Assembly: GCA_902763615.1 (NCBI GenBank)
Contig: CACWSX010000023.1
Location: 1 to 64,000, forward strand
Reading direction: 5' to 3'
From: an uncultured Prevotellaceae bacterium
GTDB taxonomy: Bacteria > Bacteroidota > Bacteroidia > Bacteroidales > Bacteroidaceae
DNA: 64,000 nucleotides
Shown here: piece by piece, positions 51,732-62,745 of the stretch
How the letters are laid out: every line of letters begins with the position of its first letter
Numbering within the stretch: position 1 is the first letter of the stretch
Translations under genes and position numbers: made by a program
Notes under the pieces: generated by a model
The model's database searches: none
Seen by the model: the letters and a program-made list of their open reading frames with translations, nothing else
Told to the model about the DNA's origin: nothing

Positions 51732-53099
51732 ATTCTTATAAATATATATTCCCTTAGGTAATTTTTGATTCTTTGGCATTTTTTGCCCTTGAAGATTATA
51801 GATGGCACCTTCACTATTTTTTTGTTCTATATATGTGTTTATTAGAGAATTATGATAATAAAACTTTTGCTCATCTAAATATTTAATTCTATGAGTAATC
51901 CAATTCTTGATATAAGCTATTTCTGAGTCAAAATCTATGATAGCTCCATCTATATCACTATCCATTGACCATTTTTCTTTTTCTCTCTCTGCTGCACCAG
52001 TTGCTTTAAGCAGATTGTAATAATATTGATATCTTTTCTGCAAACTGTCTTCAGAAAAAACCGTTTTCCTTAACTCATCGTATCGACTGAATACTTTATC
52101 ATTAAAGTGATCGACATTCAGCTGCTTAAGTCTTGTAATAAGATATATTACATCTCCTGTATCATATTCAGGCGAACTATAATCTTTATTGTATTTTTCT
52201 GCTGATCTGGCTCCCATACTGATATCGAGATCCCAGACAGCAGGTGTTATCATTTTATTTTTTGTCTGATCATAAACAGCCCAATACATATTTTTTCCTT
52301 CGTTGTCGATAGCATTTAACAGTACGACAAAAAGGTAGTAATCAATAACAACAGGAATATCGAAATAGTCATGGATATGGTTTTCAAATTCAATATCACT
52401 ACTATTAACTACGAAATTAATGGCATTCCAAAGTGTATGATAATCTGTAGAATCGAGGTCCTCCAAATCAGGATATTTGGCTTCAAACACATCCATCATC
52501 GGTTCTTTGTTATTATAGGTTTCAGGAACAATATTCATCAGAGAACTATTATATCCTTTCGACTTCCATAAAATACCCCGAATAGTTCCATCTTTATCAT
52601 ATTTCTTCAGTTTCATTTGCTTACGGTCCATATTCTCTGTAAAGCTGTATATACCTCTGTATTCGTCATTCAGGTATACCTCCACTACTTTACCCCTTAT
52701 ACCCGACAATGCCTCTGGCTCTTTGTCGATAAAATATGGTTTTGTGGCAAAATCATTCCATAATTCTGTTGCTATCAGATTACGGAGTCTATATACATCA
52801 GCCTGACCAGCGTCGAGTATCCAACTATCATCATTTCGTAGTCCAAAAAAACGATGATCATCCGTAAATTTTATCTTGTAGTTACGTTTGTGTTTGTCAT
52901 CTGCATTTGTAGTGCCTCCACGCCATTTAATACGGGCAGTAAGACTATCTTGTGAACTTCCGTCAGGATAGATGATACTAACAATACCATCTTGATATTC
53001 ATACCCAAAATCACCACTCAGTTTGATAATTGGTAGTTTCTGTTGGGCAATGATAGCCATACAAATCAATAAGAAGACTAAAAGAAAGCATTTCTTCAT
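51693..53099 (-). CDS. CotH-type kinase domain protein, secreted
   Basis: 468 aa with signal peptide (about 1-18). The CotH kinase domain shows GKVVEVYLNDEYRGIYSFTENMD and NMYWAVYDQTKNKMITPAVWDLD with the catalytic Asp. A short C-terminal tail (GAIYNLQGQKM...LPKGIYIYKN) resembles those of GH10 and C10 proteins. The last residues run into the convergent gene. CotH proteins phosphorylate secreted proteins in spore formers; the role here is unknown. 4-base overlap with porZ. Confidence 0.82.
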   Translation of the reverse strand: MKKCFLLVFLLICMAIIAQQKLPIIKLSGDFGYEYQDGIVSIIYPDGSSQDSLTARIKWRGGTTNADDKHKRNYKIKFTDDHRFFGLRNDDSWILDAGQADVYRLRNLIATELWNDFATKPYFIDKEPEALSGIRGKVVEVYLNDEYRGIYSFTENMDRKQMKLKKYDKDGTIRGILWKSKGYNSSLMNIVPETYNNKEPMMDVFEAKYPDLEDLDSTDYHTLWNAINFVVNSSDIEFENHIHDYFDIPVVIDYYLFVVLLNAIDNEGKNMYWAVYDQTKNKMITPAVWDLDISMGARSAEKYNKDYSSPEYDTGDVIYLITRLKQLNVDHFNDKVFSRYDELRKTVFSEDSLQKRYQYYYNLLKATGAAEREKEKWSMDSDIDGAIIDFDSEIAYIKNWITHRIKYLDEQKFYYHNSLINTYIEQKNSEGAIYNLQGQKMPKNQKLPKGIYIYKNLSTTIKYVGDSW

Positions 53100-55042
53100 A
53101 TAATAGCAATCTTGCAGACTGTGCCTTTTTCTCCTTTGCTTGTGGCAGTAATAACCATATATACGCCAGATGCTACACGATTGCCTTTATGGTCCTTGCC
53201 ATCCCAAGTAAATGAACCTCCATTGCTACGACCCTCAGCCACCAATACACCATTAGATGTTGTAATCTTCACATCTGCGTCATAACTCAATCCTACAATC
53301 GTAATCAGACCATTGTAGTCAGGTGTCACAGGATTAGGATAGGCATAGACATTGTCCTTTGTCATTTCCTGGGTCGATTCTGTGGCATCGCTCTGATAGG
53401 AACACAGACCATTCTCAGTAAGGAAATAAACCAAGCCGGTCTGATGGTTGATAGCTACAGAATAAATCTGATCAGAGAGCAAGGGCGAGTTCTCTGTAGA
53501 GAGATGACAGATTTGTGTCATATTATCGGCACTGATGAGGAATGCACCAATGCCATTGGTAGCAAACCATTTGCGATTACCTCCGTCGATAGCTATATGG
53601 CTGACACTGACGCCTGAAAGCAGATAGTCAGCATAGTTGGTACCATCGTTACGAGGCACTTTCACTTGTTGGAAGGTAACACTCCCCTGCCCTACTTCAT
53701 TTTTGTCAATATAGAAAGGTCCTAAATCTGTTCCTACCCAGATATTACCTTCTTTATCTTCTGTCACACAGTAGACGAAATTAGGACTGTATCGTGTGCC
53801 ATCTTGATTGACAAATGAATTGTAGGACATCGTTTGGTTCGTTTCAGTATTATAGCAGAACACCGTCTGTCCTACCCATGAAGTATTGACAAACCAAAGC
53901 AGACCTCTGCTATCGAATATCATGTTTCTCAAGCCTCCCCAGGTAACACCATTTCCATCTTCGAGCAGTTTCTGATGATAGTCTTCCCATTCGCCATTTT
54001 TGAGCAATAGCAGATTGACACCCTTTGCCTGGCTGTTGATTACCCAGAGACGTCCTTGCTGATCGTATTTGATGCCATTAATAAGCACATGTTTATTGCT
54101 TAATTCTTTGCCGCCATCGTAGGCACCTTTTAATGGACTGTTATCTTTATTATAGTAATTTATCAACTTGCCATTTTTGAACTCATAGAGTCCGCATCTT
54201 CCACCTACAGCTACATGACTCTCATCAGTAGGATCAATGCTGATACAATTGATATCCTTGTAGTCATAGCCTGTCTTGAGATTGAGTTCATCTTCATAAA
54301 TAATCCAGTTATTCCCATCAAAAACCTGCACAGTACCAGGGCAGTTCTGTTCTGCAATACCAGATAGGAAATGCCCGCCTGTGGTATAGAGTTTTCCGTT
54401 GAGGAATTCCGACTCGTAGAAGTAGTTATATTTTGGTCCGCCAGGCAAGAGACTCGATACCAGTGTTATGTTAGCCTGCATATCCTTGTATTCATCATAT
54501 TCAGGCAGGCTGGTGGGATATTCCGGATGGCCATTGTAATAGGTCTCTGCAATTTCAGCTTTCTGGACATTCACCTTAACGAGTCCGAAAGGACAATGCA
54601 GCCAGGCATAGACACCGTCGATGGTAATCTTCGAAACGGTCTTGTCTTCTGTCATTGTCTTGCTATAGAGGGCAGAGATGTTGGTGATATCACCATTGGT
54701 ATCTAAGAGGTCTATGTTTGAGTTCTGATAGACCGCGATGAGCCGTTTGGCCTGAGAACACCAGGCGATATGAGTGACATAGGTATCCGAAAGACCATTT
54801 ACTTTATCGTAGGTGGTGATACTCTGGTCGTTTTTGTTGTACTGATAGATATCGTTAGAGGCCAATACGAACAACTGTTGACCAGCCTCGCAGATATTCT
54901 GAACATCGTGATAGGCAAGATGGTTCTGCCAAGTACCGACTTGAGAAAAAGTGAGTAAAGAGTAGTGAATAGTGAATAGTAGCAGCAAGATTCTCTGCCA
55001 CCATGATATACTTATTCTATTCACACATTTCTTTTTATTCAT
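53096..55042 (-). CDS. porZ: Type IX secretion PorZ-like protein
   Basis: 648 aa. Signal peptide core LFTIHYSLLTFS, then QVGTWQNHLAYHD and propeller repeats (DIYQYNKNDQSITTYDKVNGLSD; NSNIDLLDTNGDITNISALYS) as in the N-terminal propeller of PorZ. The C-terminus (YPNPVTPDYNGLITI to GVYMVITAT) is a type IX sorting-domain-like module. PorZ is part of the cell-surface sortase complex with PorU in Porphyromonas gingivalis. It lies in the leuS operon, with cotH next. Confidence 0.82.
   Translation of the reverse strand: MNKKKCVNRISISWWQRILLLLFTIHYSLLTFSQVGTWQNHLAYHDVQNICEAGQQLFVLASNDIYQYNKNDQSITTYDKVNGLSDTYVTHIAWCSQAKRLIAVYQNSNIDLLDTNGDITNISALYSKTMTEDKTVSKITIDGVYAWLHCPFGLVKVNVQKAEIAETYYNGHPEYPTSLPEYDEYKDMQANITLVSSLLPGGPKYNYFYESEFLNGKLYTTGGHFLSGIAEQNCPGTVQVFDGNNWIIYEDELNLKTGYDYKDINCISIDPTDESHVAVGGRCGLYEFKNGKLINYYNKDNSPLKGAYDGGKELSNKHVLINGIKYDQQGRLWVINSQAKGVNLLLLKNGEWEDYHQKLLEDGNGVTWGGLRNMIFDSRGLLWFVNTSWVGQTVFCYNTETNQTMSYNSFVNQDGTRYSPNFVYCVTEDKEGNIWVGTDLGPFYIDKNEVGQGSVTFQQVKVPRNDGTNYADYLLSGVSVSHIAIDGGNRKWFATNGIGAFLISADNMTQICHLSTENSPLLSDQIYSVAINHQTGLVYFLTENGLCSYQSDATESTQEMTKDNVYAYPNPVTPDYNGLITIVGLSYDADVKITTSNGVLVAEGRSNGGSFTWDGKDHKGNRVASGVYMVITATSKGEKGTVCKIAII
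54952..54979. repeat. 7-bp tandem repeat inside porZ signal-peptide coding region
   Basis: Heptads TGAGTAA, AGAGTAG, TGAATAG, TGAATAG on the plus strand, the same arrangement and same encoded peptide core as at 19001-19028. Confidence 0.8.
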
Positions 55043-55045
55043 TCA

Positions 55046-56560
55046 TCACTTCTTCAACAGGTAGTCAGCCAGTTTCTGAGCAGCTCGTGCTCTATGGCTG
55101 ATACTGTTTTTGATATTCACGCCCAACTCAGCGAAAGTCTTGTTGTAGCCATCAGGCTGGAAGATGGGATCGTAGCCGAAGCCCTCTCCTCCCCTACGCT
55201 CTTTTATGATTTCACCATTGACGATGCCTTCGAAAAAGACTTCCTTTCCATTAATTATTAACGCAATAACGGTGCGGAATCTTGCCTTGCGATTGTTATT
55301 ATTCTCTAATTCGCCCAACAATTTCTTCATATTGGCATTAGAGTCGTGCCCTTCTCCGCCTGCATAACGGGCACTGTAGACACCAGGAGCACCTCCCAGA
55401 GCATCTACTTCCAGACCTGTATCATCAGCAAAGCAGTCAATATGGTATTTATCATATACGTAGCGGGCTTTGATAAGGGCATTATCCTTCAGCGTCTGTC
55501 CCTTTTCAGGAATATCATCGTGACAGCCGATGTCTGACAAGGAGACTACTTCAAACTTATTGCCCAGGATTTTCCTGATCTCAGTCAGTTTATTCAGATT
55601 GTTGGTGGCAAATACTATTTTCATCTTTTTCTTTTCTTCTTTGATTTTAACATTCATCTCGTCAAAACCTTCACCATATACACCAATCACAGAACTCTGT
55701 GAAACGAAAGCCTGAGGGTCGATCATCTTGATCAGACGGAACATATTGATACTCTCGTTCTTTCTCGCAAGAATACACAGCACTTTCATCTGGTGTCCTG
55801 TGTACCAACCGTGTCCATCAAGAATAGTTACACCATGATTCATCTCTGTACCAATGGCATTAGCAATCTCCTGCCATTTCTTTGAGAAGATAAAGAACTG
55901 CACAGACTGACGACGGGCATTCATCACATAGTCGAGGGTGTAGTTCTCCATCGCCATCACACAGAAACCGAACATCACCTTATGGGCACGCTCCAGATAA
56001 GTACCAAACTGAGGGAAGAACATACAGGAGCCGATAATACAGAAATCAGCAGCCAACAACACATTGCCCAATGATACATTAGGATGATACTTATTGACTG
56101 AGGCCGCAATGATATCCGTACCTCCCGTTGAACCATTATGGGTAAACACGGTAGCGAGAGCGATACCTGTCAGCACGCAGCCGATAATCATCGACATAAA
56201 ATCCTGCCCCTCGCCCATCAGTTTGAAAGGCAGACCATTTTCCTGTTTGGGCAGTATCTCCTGTGCAAACATCAGCATGAAATAGAGGGTGAAGATGGCG
56301 AAGATGGTCTTCATCATAAACTTGACACCAAGTATCTTCAGAGCCACTAAGAGCAGGATGCCGTTGATGATGATATAAGTGTTTTCCAGGTGGAAGCCTG
56401 TGGCATAGTAGATAATAGCCGACAGACCTGTCACGCCTCCTGCCACAATCTGATAGGGCATCAGGAAGACAGTGAAGGCAACGGTATAGATAGCGAGGCC
56501 GAGGGCTATAAACATATAGTCCTTAGCCTCGTTCAATATCATTTTGTGTTGTATTGTCAT
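55046..56560 (-). CDS. YitT-type membrane protein fused to RdgB/HAM1 NTP pyrophosphatase
   Basis: 504 aa, two families usually separate. Residues 1-308: a YitT-type protein with about 5-6 membrane helices and the DUF2179 C-terminal domain ([12 protein letters not shown]). Residues 313-504: RdgB/HAM1 ([51 protein letters not shown]), which removes ITP/XTP from the nucleotide pool. The RdgB ATG is still present at 55624. A one-base change in the A-run just upstream would restore two genes with an ATGA overlap. So it may be a true fusion, a recent mutation or a sequence error. Confidence 0.8.
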   Translation of the reverse strand: MTIQHKMILNEAKDYMFIALGLAIYTVAFTVFLMPYQIVAGGVTGLSAIIYYATGFHLENTYIIINGILLLVALKILGVKFMMKTIFAIFTLYFMLMFAQEILPKQENGLPFKLMGEGQDFMSMIIGCVLTGIALATVFTHNGSTGGTDIIAASVNKYHPNVSLGNVLLAADFCIIGSCMFFPQFGTYLERAHKVMFGFCVMAMENYTLDYVMNARRQSVQFFIFSKKWQEIANAIGTEMNHGVTILDGHGWYTGHQMKVLCILARKNESINMFRLIKMIDPQAFVSQSSVIGVYGEGFDEMNVKIKEEKKKMKIVFATNNLNKLTEIRKILGNKFEVVSLSDIGCHDDIPEKGQTLKDNALIKARYVYDKYHIDCFADDTGLEVDALGGAPGVYSARYAGGEGHDSNANMKKLLGELENNNNRKARFRTVIALIINGKEVFFEGIVNGEIIKERRGGEGFGYDPIFQPDGYNKTFAELGVNIKNSISHRARAAQKLADYLLKK

Positions 56561-59377
56561 TTATTTCTTCAATACAATGTTCACCATACGCTTAGGGACG
56601 ATGATAACCTTTGCTATCTGGAAGCCTTCGAGATACTTCTTTGAGCGCTCGTCAGCGAGAACAGCATCCTCAATGGTCTTGTTGTCAGCATCAGCAGCAA
56701 ACTGCATCTCGAAGCGGGCCTTACCATTGAAGGCGATACCCAACTTCACCTGACTCTCCACAAGATACTGCTCATCCCACTTTGGCCACTGAGAGTCGCA
56801 GACGCTACCCTGCTCACCTAGCATCTCCCAGAGTTCCTCAGCAATATGAGGTGCGAACGGAGCGATAAGGATCACCAGTGTCTTCAGCATCTCCTTATTC
56901 TTGCACTTCTGCTGTGAGAGCTCATTCACGCAGATCATAAAGGCAGAGATAGAGGTGTTATAAGAGAAGGTCTCAATATCCTGAGATACCTTCTTGATGA
57001 GCTTATGCACGCTCTTCAGATTATCTGCTGTTGCCTCACCCTCAAAGCCGTTCTGATAAAGATTCCAGAACTTACGCAAGAAGCGGTGACAGCCATCGAT
57101 ACCATTCGTATCCCAAGGCTTGCTCTGCTCCACAGGACCTAAGAACATCTCATACAGACGCAAGGTATCAGCACCATATTTCTCGACAATCATATCCGGA
57201 TTGACCACATTGAACATCGACTTCGACATCTTTTCTATGGCCCATCCGCACTTGTACTGACCATTTTCGAGTATAAACTCTGCGTTTTCATACTCAGGAC
57301 GCCAAGCCTTGAAGGCATCAATGTCAAGCACATCAGCAGAAACGATGTTAACATCTACATGGATTGGTGTTGTTGTGTATTTATCCTTTAGGCCGAAGCT
57401 CACGAACTTACCCTTGTCAGCTCCCTCATCCTCGATACGATACACGAAGTTAGAGCGGCCCTGAATCATACCCTGATTGACAAGCTTCTTGAAGGGCTCA
57501 TCCTCGCAAGAATAACCAGAGTCATAAAGGAACTTGTTCCAGAAACGGGAATAGATCAAGTGACCAGTTGCGTGCTCCGTACCTCCTACGTAGAGGTCTA
57601 CATTACGCCAGTACTCATCAGCTTCACGACTCACAAGTGCCTTTTCATTCTTGGGGTCCATATAGCGGAGGTAGTAGGCAGATGAGCCAGCGAAACCAGG
57701 CATCGTGTTCAGTTCGAGTGGGAAGACTGTCTTATTGTCGATTAGATCCTTCGATACCACCTTGTCTGTCTTCGTATCCCAAGCCCAGATCTTAGCACGT
57801 CCCAATGGGGGCTCGCCAGTTTCTGTGGGCTTATATTCATCGATCTCAGGCAATTCCAGAGGCAGACACTCCTTGGGAATCATATAGGGCATATCGTCCT
57901 TATAGTAGACGGGGAACGGCTCTCCCCAGTAACGCTGACGGGAGAAGATGGCATCGCGCAGACGATAATTCACCTTCACACGACCTAAGCCCTGCTCAGT
58001 GACGAATTTCTTGGTAGCAGCGATAGCCTCCTTAACGGTCAAACCATTGAGAGAGAACTTAGCGGATGCTGAGTTACACATGATACCTTCCTTGGCATCA
58101 TAGCTCTCCTCAGAGACATCGGCACCCTCAATCAGCGGAATAATGGGCAGATTGAAGTGCTTGGCGAAGGCATAGTCACGAGAATCATGAGCAGGCACAG
58201 CCATAATGGCTCCAGTACCATAACCAGCCAACACGTATTCTGCTATCCAGATGGGAATCTTCTCATCAGTGAAAGGATTGATGGCGTAGCTACCAGAGAA
58301 CACACCCGTCACCTTATGGTCCATCTGACGATCGCGCTCTGTACGCTTCTTCACATAGTCGAGGTACTTCTCAACCTCTTCCTTCTGTTCAGGTGTTGTC
58401 AGCTCAGCTACAAGGTCTGATTCTGGTGCCAAGACCATAAAGGTCACACCAAACATCGTATCAGCACGGGTAGTGAAGATGGTGAAGTGCTTATCTGAGT
58501 CAGCCACGTTGAATTCTACTTCAGTACCCTCAGAGCGACCAATCCAGTTGCGCTGGGTTTCTTTCAGCGAGTCTGTCCAGTCGATGACATCCAAACCGTC
58601 AAGCAGACGCTGAGCATAAGCCGATACACGCAGACACCACTGGCGCATCTTCTTCTGTACCACAGGATAGCCGCCACGAACGGAGACACCATCCACCACC
58701 TCATCATTGGCGAGCACAGTACCCAACTTTGGACACCAGTTCACCATCGTGTCAGCCAGATAGGCAATACGATAGTTCATCAGCACCTCCTGCTTTTTCT
58801 TCTCTGAGAAGCCTGCCCAGTCAGAGGCTGTGAAGTGCAGTTCTTCAGTACCAAGGGCATTGCAGTTCTCTGTTCCCATCAGTTCGAAGTGCTCAATCAG
58901 CTTGATGGTTGGCTGAGCCTTGTGCGACGAAGTTGAGAAATAGCTCTTGAACATACGCTGGAAGGCCCACTGTGTCCACTTGTAATAGATGGGGTCGCAG
59001 GTGCGTACCTCTCTGTCCCAATCAAAGCAGAAGCCGATCTTATCCAATTGCGAGCGATAACGGTCAATATTCTCGAAGGTGGTCTTCTCTGGGTGCTGAC
59101 CAGTCTGAATAGCATACTGTTCGGCAGGCAGTCCATAGGCATCATAGCCCATCGGGTTCAGTACGTTGAAGCCCTGCTGACGCTTGTAGCGGGCGTAGAT
59201 ATCACTGGCGATATAGCCCAAAGGATGACCCACATGCAAGCCTGCTCCTGATGGATAAGGGAACATATTGAGCACATAGAATTTCTTCTTGTTCTGGTCC
59301 TCTACCACGCGATAAGTGCCATTCTCCACCCATCGCTTCTGCCATTTCTGTTCGATTTCTCTGAAATTGTAATCCAT
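56561..59377 (-). CDS. leuS: Leucyl-tRNA synthetase
   Basis: 938 aa class I synthetase for tRNA-Leu. HIGH-type motif in [16 protein letters not shown] (about residue 40), editing domain (about 240-440, [18 protein letters not shown]), KMSKS in [11 protein letters not shown]. First gene of a minus-strand operon: leuS, yitT-rdgB (0 bases), porZ (3 bases), cotH (overlap). Confidence 0.97.
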   Translation of the reverse strand: MDYNFREIEQKWQKRWVENGTYRVVEDQNKKKFYVLNMFPYPSGAGLHVGHPLGYIASDIYARYKRQQGFNVLNPMGYDAYGLPAEQYAIQTGQHPEKTTFENIDRYRSQLDKIGFCFDWDREVRTCDPIYYKWTQWAFQRMFKSYFSTSSHKAQPTIKLIEHFELMGTENCNALGTEELHFTASDWAGFSEKKKQEVLMNYRIAYLADTMVNWCPKLGTVLANDEVVDGVSVRGGYPVVQKKMRQWCLRVSAYAQRLLDGLDVIDWTDSLKETQRNWIGRSEGTEVEFNVADSDKHFTIFTTRADTMFGVTFMVLAPESDLVAELTTPEQKEEVEKYLDYVKKRTERDRQMDHKVTGVFSGSYAINPFTDEKIPIWIAEYVLAGYGTGAIMAVPAHDSRDYAFAKHFNLPIIPLIEGADVSEESYDAKEGIMCNSASAKFSLNGLTVKEAIAATKKFVTEQGLGRVKVNYRLRDAIFSRQRYWGEPFPVYYKDDMPYMIPKECLPLELPEIDEYKPTETGEPPLGRAKIWAWDTKTDKVVSKDLIDNKTVFPLELNTMPGFAGSSAYYLRYMDPKNEKALVSREADEYWRNVDLYVGGTEHATGHLIYSRFWNKFLYDSGYSCEDEPFKKLVNQGMIQGRSNFVYRIEDEGADKGKFVSFGLKDKYTTTPIHVDVNIVSADVLDIDAFKAWRPEYENAEFILENGQYKCGWAIEKMSKSMFNVVNPDMIVEKYGADTLRLYEMFLGPVEQSKPWDTNGIDGCHRFLRKFWNLYQNGFEGEATADNLKSVHKLIKKVSQDIETFSYNTSISAFMICVNELSQQKCKNKEMLKTLVILIAPFAPHIAEELWEMLGEQGSVCDSQWPKWDEQYLVESQVKLGIAFNGKARFEMQFAADADNKTIEDAVLADERSKKYLEGFQIAKVIIVPKRMVNIVLKK

Positions 59378-59424
59378 TGTCGTATTTTTATTTTAATCGT
59401 TTCCGTACATTATATTTGAGGGTG

Positions 59425-59432
59425 CAAAGGTA
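59425..59432 (-). promoter_or_regulatory. leuS -7 box
   Basis: TACCTTTG on the minus strand, 47 bases before the ATG; no clear TTG. Confidence 0.55.
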
Positions 59433-59480
59433 AGCATAAAAAACGAAAATCCTAACTTTTAATTGAAAAACTTGTAAAAA

Positions 59481-61625
59481 TCAGTCTATCTTGAGGCAAA
59501 GAATGGTCAGGTCATCGCTCTGATCAGCACTGCCCACATGGGTAGCAACATCGCCAAGAATCATATTCACAGTAGATTCTGCGTTGACAAACTCATCCTC
59601 TCTCATCAGTTCCAGCAGGCGCTCTTCGCCATGTTGCTCCTGCTCTTCATTTTCTGCCTCCGTCAGACCATCGGAATAAACAAGCAGTGTATAGCCTTTG
59701 ATATTGTCAATGCTCTCGCCTACATACTCCAGCTCAGGCCAAAGTCCGACAGGTGCATTTGACTCCATATCGATGTATTTAGCACGATTGGGATTTCCTG
59801 GCTTCAGTTGGTTATTGACGATGACAGGTGAATTATGGCCGGCATTACAAAAATCCATCCGACCTGTTTCAAGGTCTATCTCGGCTATGAACATCGTGAC
59901 AAAGATGCTGTTCTCATTATCAACAGAGAGCGTTTTATTGATCTGCATGGCAATCTGGGCAGGCGTAAACCCTTCCTTGGCTACACTACGGAAGAGATTC
60001 ACTGCGACGGCCATTGTCATCGAAGCAGGCACACCTTTGCCAGAAACATCACCCACACAGATGTATAGCTTTTTGTCCTTCAGGAAGAAGTCGTAGAGGT
60101 CGCCACCAACCTCTTTGGCAGGTGTCATCGAGGCATAGAGGTCGATGCCCAGTTCCTTAGGGAAGGCGTCGAACACATGAGGCACCATACCCATCTGTAT
60201 CTCGCGGGCAATACGCAGTTCACTCTCAATACGCTCCTTGGCAGTAGTCGTTTCTTCCAGTTTGTTGTAGGCTTCCCCCAGTTTATCGTAGGCATCCTCC
60301 AGTTTATCGTAGGCTGTTTCGATTTCCTTAGAGTGCTTGTTGCGACGATACAGGATAAAGGCCAGTGAGGCAATCACAAGAGCAGCGATGATACCCAGCA
60401 TGGTCATAAACACACGATTCGCATGCTCTGTTTGTTTCTGAACTTCCATCTTCGACTGATACTCGCTCAGTTGCAGGTCTTTGTTGTAACGGTCCAGACT
60501 ATCGTTTTTCATCTTGACAGCAGTATGCTGCAGTTCGATGTCACGGTTGCGGAGTTCGACGCTCTGGTTCTCCAGCGAGAGATTCAGCGCTTCTTCTTTC
60601 AAACGTCGTTGTTCAAGTTCATCGCTGATATGTTCCAATTCCAATTGTTGGTTCTTCAGCTTCAGGTCTTTTGCTTCATTCTCAGCGCGAGCTGCATCAA
60701 GAGCCAGCGAGTGGTTGAGCGATAGATTACGCAGTTTTTCCGAATTGACTGAGTCATTATATCGCTTGAATTTTAACTGTAAATCATAGGCCTCTTCCCA
60801 TCGCCCAAGTTTTTTGTAAGCCCGTGCTGTCATCGACATTCGATCTAACGGCGAGGGAATGTTCTTCACAAGTGCCAGCATCTTCTCGTAGTCGCCCATT
60901 TTTTCGGCATAATAGATATCCGCTTTCCGGCATACACTCGTACTTATCCCAGTTTCCTTTCTTGCTTTTTCAAGTTCTGCATAATAGGATTTGTATGTTT
61001 CCTTATCATTTTCATCTAATGTAACTGCCATAAACTTATAAGCCAGTGCTTGCACACGTTGTTCTGGAAGAAGATTTGGCTCGCGGAGTGCTTTTTCCAT
61101 TACTTCAAGAACTTTATCTTTCAATAATCTATTATAATAGATTTTTGCCAATCCGAGGTAAACGAAAGAGATATTCTGATTCGGCAGATATTGTTCTTTA
61201 TATTTAATACATTCAAGGAGTAACTCTTCAGCCTGTTTCTCCATCATAAGAGCGCTTGATATCTGAGCATTGGTGTAAGTTGAGACAAAAAGGCCGTATT
61301 TGCTGTTGTTCTTATGGGCATATTCAGACATCTCTTTGACAATTTCCAGAGCTTGTTCACGCTTGCCATGTGCAGGAAGTACGATGGCCTGGTTTGACCA
61401 TGTCTTATAGAGCAATTCTTCGTTGTTAGATTGCTTTGAGAGTTCTATCAGCTGGTTGGTGACCTGTATGTATTGCTGTAATGAATCAGGCTTATTAAAC
61501 AAACGATACATGTCTTTTCTCAGCTGCTCAATATCAGCAGTCTTCACTTGGGCAGCCGTTGTTAGCGACAATCCAAGGAGGCAAAAGCCTGCCATCCACC
61601 TGCAATATCTGAGCAAAGCGTTCAT
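59481..61625 (-). CDS. SpoIIE-type PP2C phosphatase with helical sensor region
   Basis: 714 aa. Signal peptide (about 1-26), a TPR-like helical region (about 28-300), a long coiled coil (about 305-400), one membrane helix (about 412-432), a second short coiled coil, then a SpoIIE/RsbU-type phosphatase (about 475-714). Metal-binding acidic residues lie in KEVGGDLYDFF, CVGDVSGKGVPASM, VYSDGLTEAEN and DQSDDLTILCL. It would face the periplasm with its sensor and the cytoplasm with its phosphatase. The probable substrates are phosphorylated STAS proteins, for example the one at 10846, but this is not shown. Confidence 0.88.
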   Translation of the reverse strand: MNALLRYCRWMAGFCLLGLSLTTAAQVKTADIEQLRKDMYRLFNKPDSLQQYIQVTNQLIELSKQSNNEELLYKTWSNQAIVLPAHGKREQALEIVKEMSEYAHKNNSKYGLFVSTYTNAQISSALMMEKQAEELLLECIKYKEQYLPNQNISFVYLGLAKIYYNRLLKDKVLEVMEKALREPNLLPEQRVQALAYKFMAVTLDENDKETYKSYYAELEKARKETGISTSVCRKADIYYAEKMGDYEKMLALVKNIPSPLDRMSMTARAYKKLGRWEEAYDLQLKFKRYNDSVNSEKLRNLSLNHSLALDAARAENEAKDLKLKNQQLELEHISDELEQRRLKEEALNLSLENQSVELRNRDIELQHTAVKMKNDSLDRYNKDLQLSEYQSKMEVQKQTEHANRVFMTMLGIIAALVIASLAFILYRRNKHSKEIETAYDKLEDAYDKLGEAYNKLEETTTAKERIESELRIAREIQMGMVPHVFDAFPKELGIDLYASMTPAKEVGGDLYDFFLKDKKLYICVGDVSGKGVPASMTMAVAVNLFRSVAKEGFTPAQIAMQINKTLSVDNENSIFVTMFIAEIDLETGRMDFCNAGHNSPVIVNNQLKPGNPNRAKYIDMESNAPVGLWPELEYVGESIDNIKGYTLLVYSDGLTEAENEEQEQHGEERLLELMREDEFVNAESTVNMILGDVATHVGSADQSDDLTILCLKID

Positions 61626-61646
61626 AAACGATGATTATTTTGTTTG

Positions 61647-61654
61647 CAAAGATA
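61647..61654 (-). promoter_or_regulatory. SpoIIE-type gene -7 box
   Basis: TATCTTTG on the minus strand, 21 bases before the ATG at 61625. Confidence 0.55.
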
Positions 61655-61684
61655 GGTATTTTATTCGAATTATTCCTAATTTAT

Positions 61685-61715
61685 TTGGTTTTTTGCTCAC
61701 TAAGTAGTAACTTTG
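61685..61715 (+). promoter_or_regulatory. Phytase-esterase-like gene promoter
   Basis: TTG at 61685-61687 and -7 box TAACTTTG at 61708-61715, 20-base spacer. Only 7 bases to the ATG: probably leaderless. Confidence 0.7.
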
Positions 61716-61722
61716 CACGCAA

Positions 61723-62745
61723 ATGAAGAGAAGTGTGTTTATTTTTTTAAGCTATTTTTGGATGACTTTAATCCTGGTTGTCCTGGCTCCATTGACGTTA
61801 GTAGCACAAGAAATATCGTTACAAAAGCAGCGGAATTTCCCTAAGACGGTGCCTGCTGGAAACTATAGTGGCATCGCGTGGTTGGGAGGTTCGAAATATG
61901 CTGTAGCAAACGACAAATCACCCACAACAGGTTTTTATCTGATGACGATAGATATCGACAGTATTTCAGGTGAATTATTGTCTGTGCGTTTGGATACTTT
62001 TCTGACATGTGGCCAGCCAACTCGCGACGAAGAGGGTGTCTGCTATATGCCTCAGAACCAGACAGTTTTCGTGAGTGGGGAGAGAGACCAAGAGATTCTG
62101 GAATTTAACCTCCAAGGTCAGCTGACAGGCAGAAAGCTGAATATCCCGGAAGTGTTCAAGACAGCTTATTCAAATCGTGGTTTCGAGGCCCTCACTTATC
62201 AGCAAAAGACGCATCGTTTCTGGACCACTTCTGAAAGTACGTTGCAGGCTGATGGAGACAAGCCAACGATCGACAAGAAAATCAAGAACCGTCTGCGCTT
62301 TCAGTCTTTTGGTGATGACTTGCAGCCCAAAGAGCAATATTGGTATGAGACTGATTCAGCCATTGTCAAAAAGCGCAAAGGCACCAGTATTATGGGAGTC
62401 GGAGGTTTGGCAGCACTCGATGATGGTAGGATTGTGGTGCTCGAACGAGAGTTGTATTTCCCCAAAAAGCAGATTGGCTCGTATTGCCTCGTTAAACTAT
62501 ACGTTGTTAATCCCACTCAGCAACAGCCTGGCGAATTGTTGAATAAATCTTTGCTGACAACATTCCGCACGAGATTCAATATCACGCGCCATAATTTTGC
62601 TAACTACGAAGGCATCTGTATAGGGCCTAAATTGGCTGATGGCCGCCAAATCCTTCTCCTCATCTGCGACTCACAGAACCAGTATAAAGGCGTCATGAGA
62701 GATTGGTTCAAGACCATCATTCTTCCATCTTCCAGCGCTAACTGA
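61723..62745 (+). CDS. Esterase-like protein of the phytase family, exported
   Basis: 340 aa with signal peptide (about 1-28). The beta-propeller-like body (GNYSGIAWLGGSKYAVANDKS; TRDEEGVCYMPQNQTVFVSGERD; NRGFEALTYQ) matches the phytase-esterase-like family (PF13449), of unclear substrate. Between two SpoIIE-type phosphatase genes; its last 8 bases overlap the next gene on the other strand. Confidence 0.8.
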   Translation: MKRSVFIFLSYFWMTLILVVLAPLTLVAQEISLQKQRNFPKTVPAGNYSGIAWLGGSKYAVANDKSPTTGFYLMTIDIDSISGELLSVRLDTFLTCGQPTRDEEGVCYMPQNQTVFVSGERDQEILEFNLQGQLTGRKLNIPEVFKTAYSNRGFEALTYQQKTHRFWTTSESTLQADGDKPTIDKKIKNRLRFQSFGDDLQPKEQYWYETDSAIVKKRKGTSIMGVGGLAALDDGRIVVLERELYFPKKQIGSYCLVKLYVVNPTQQQPGELLNKSLLTTFRTRFNITRHNFANYEGICIGPKLADGRQILLLICDSQNQYKGVMRDWFKTIILPSSSAN

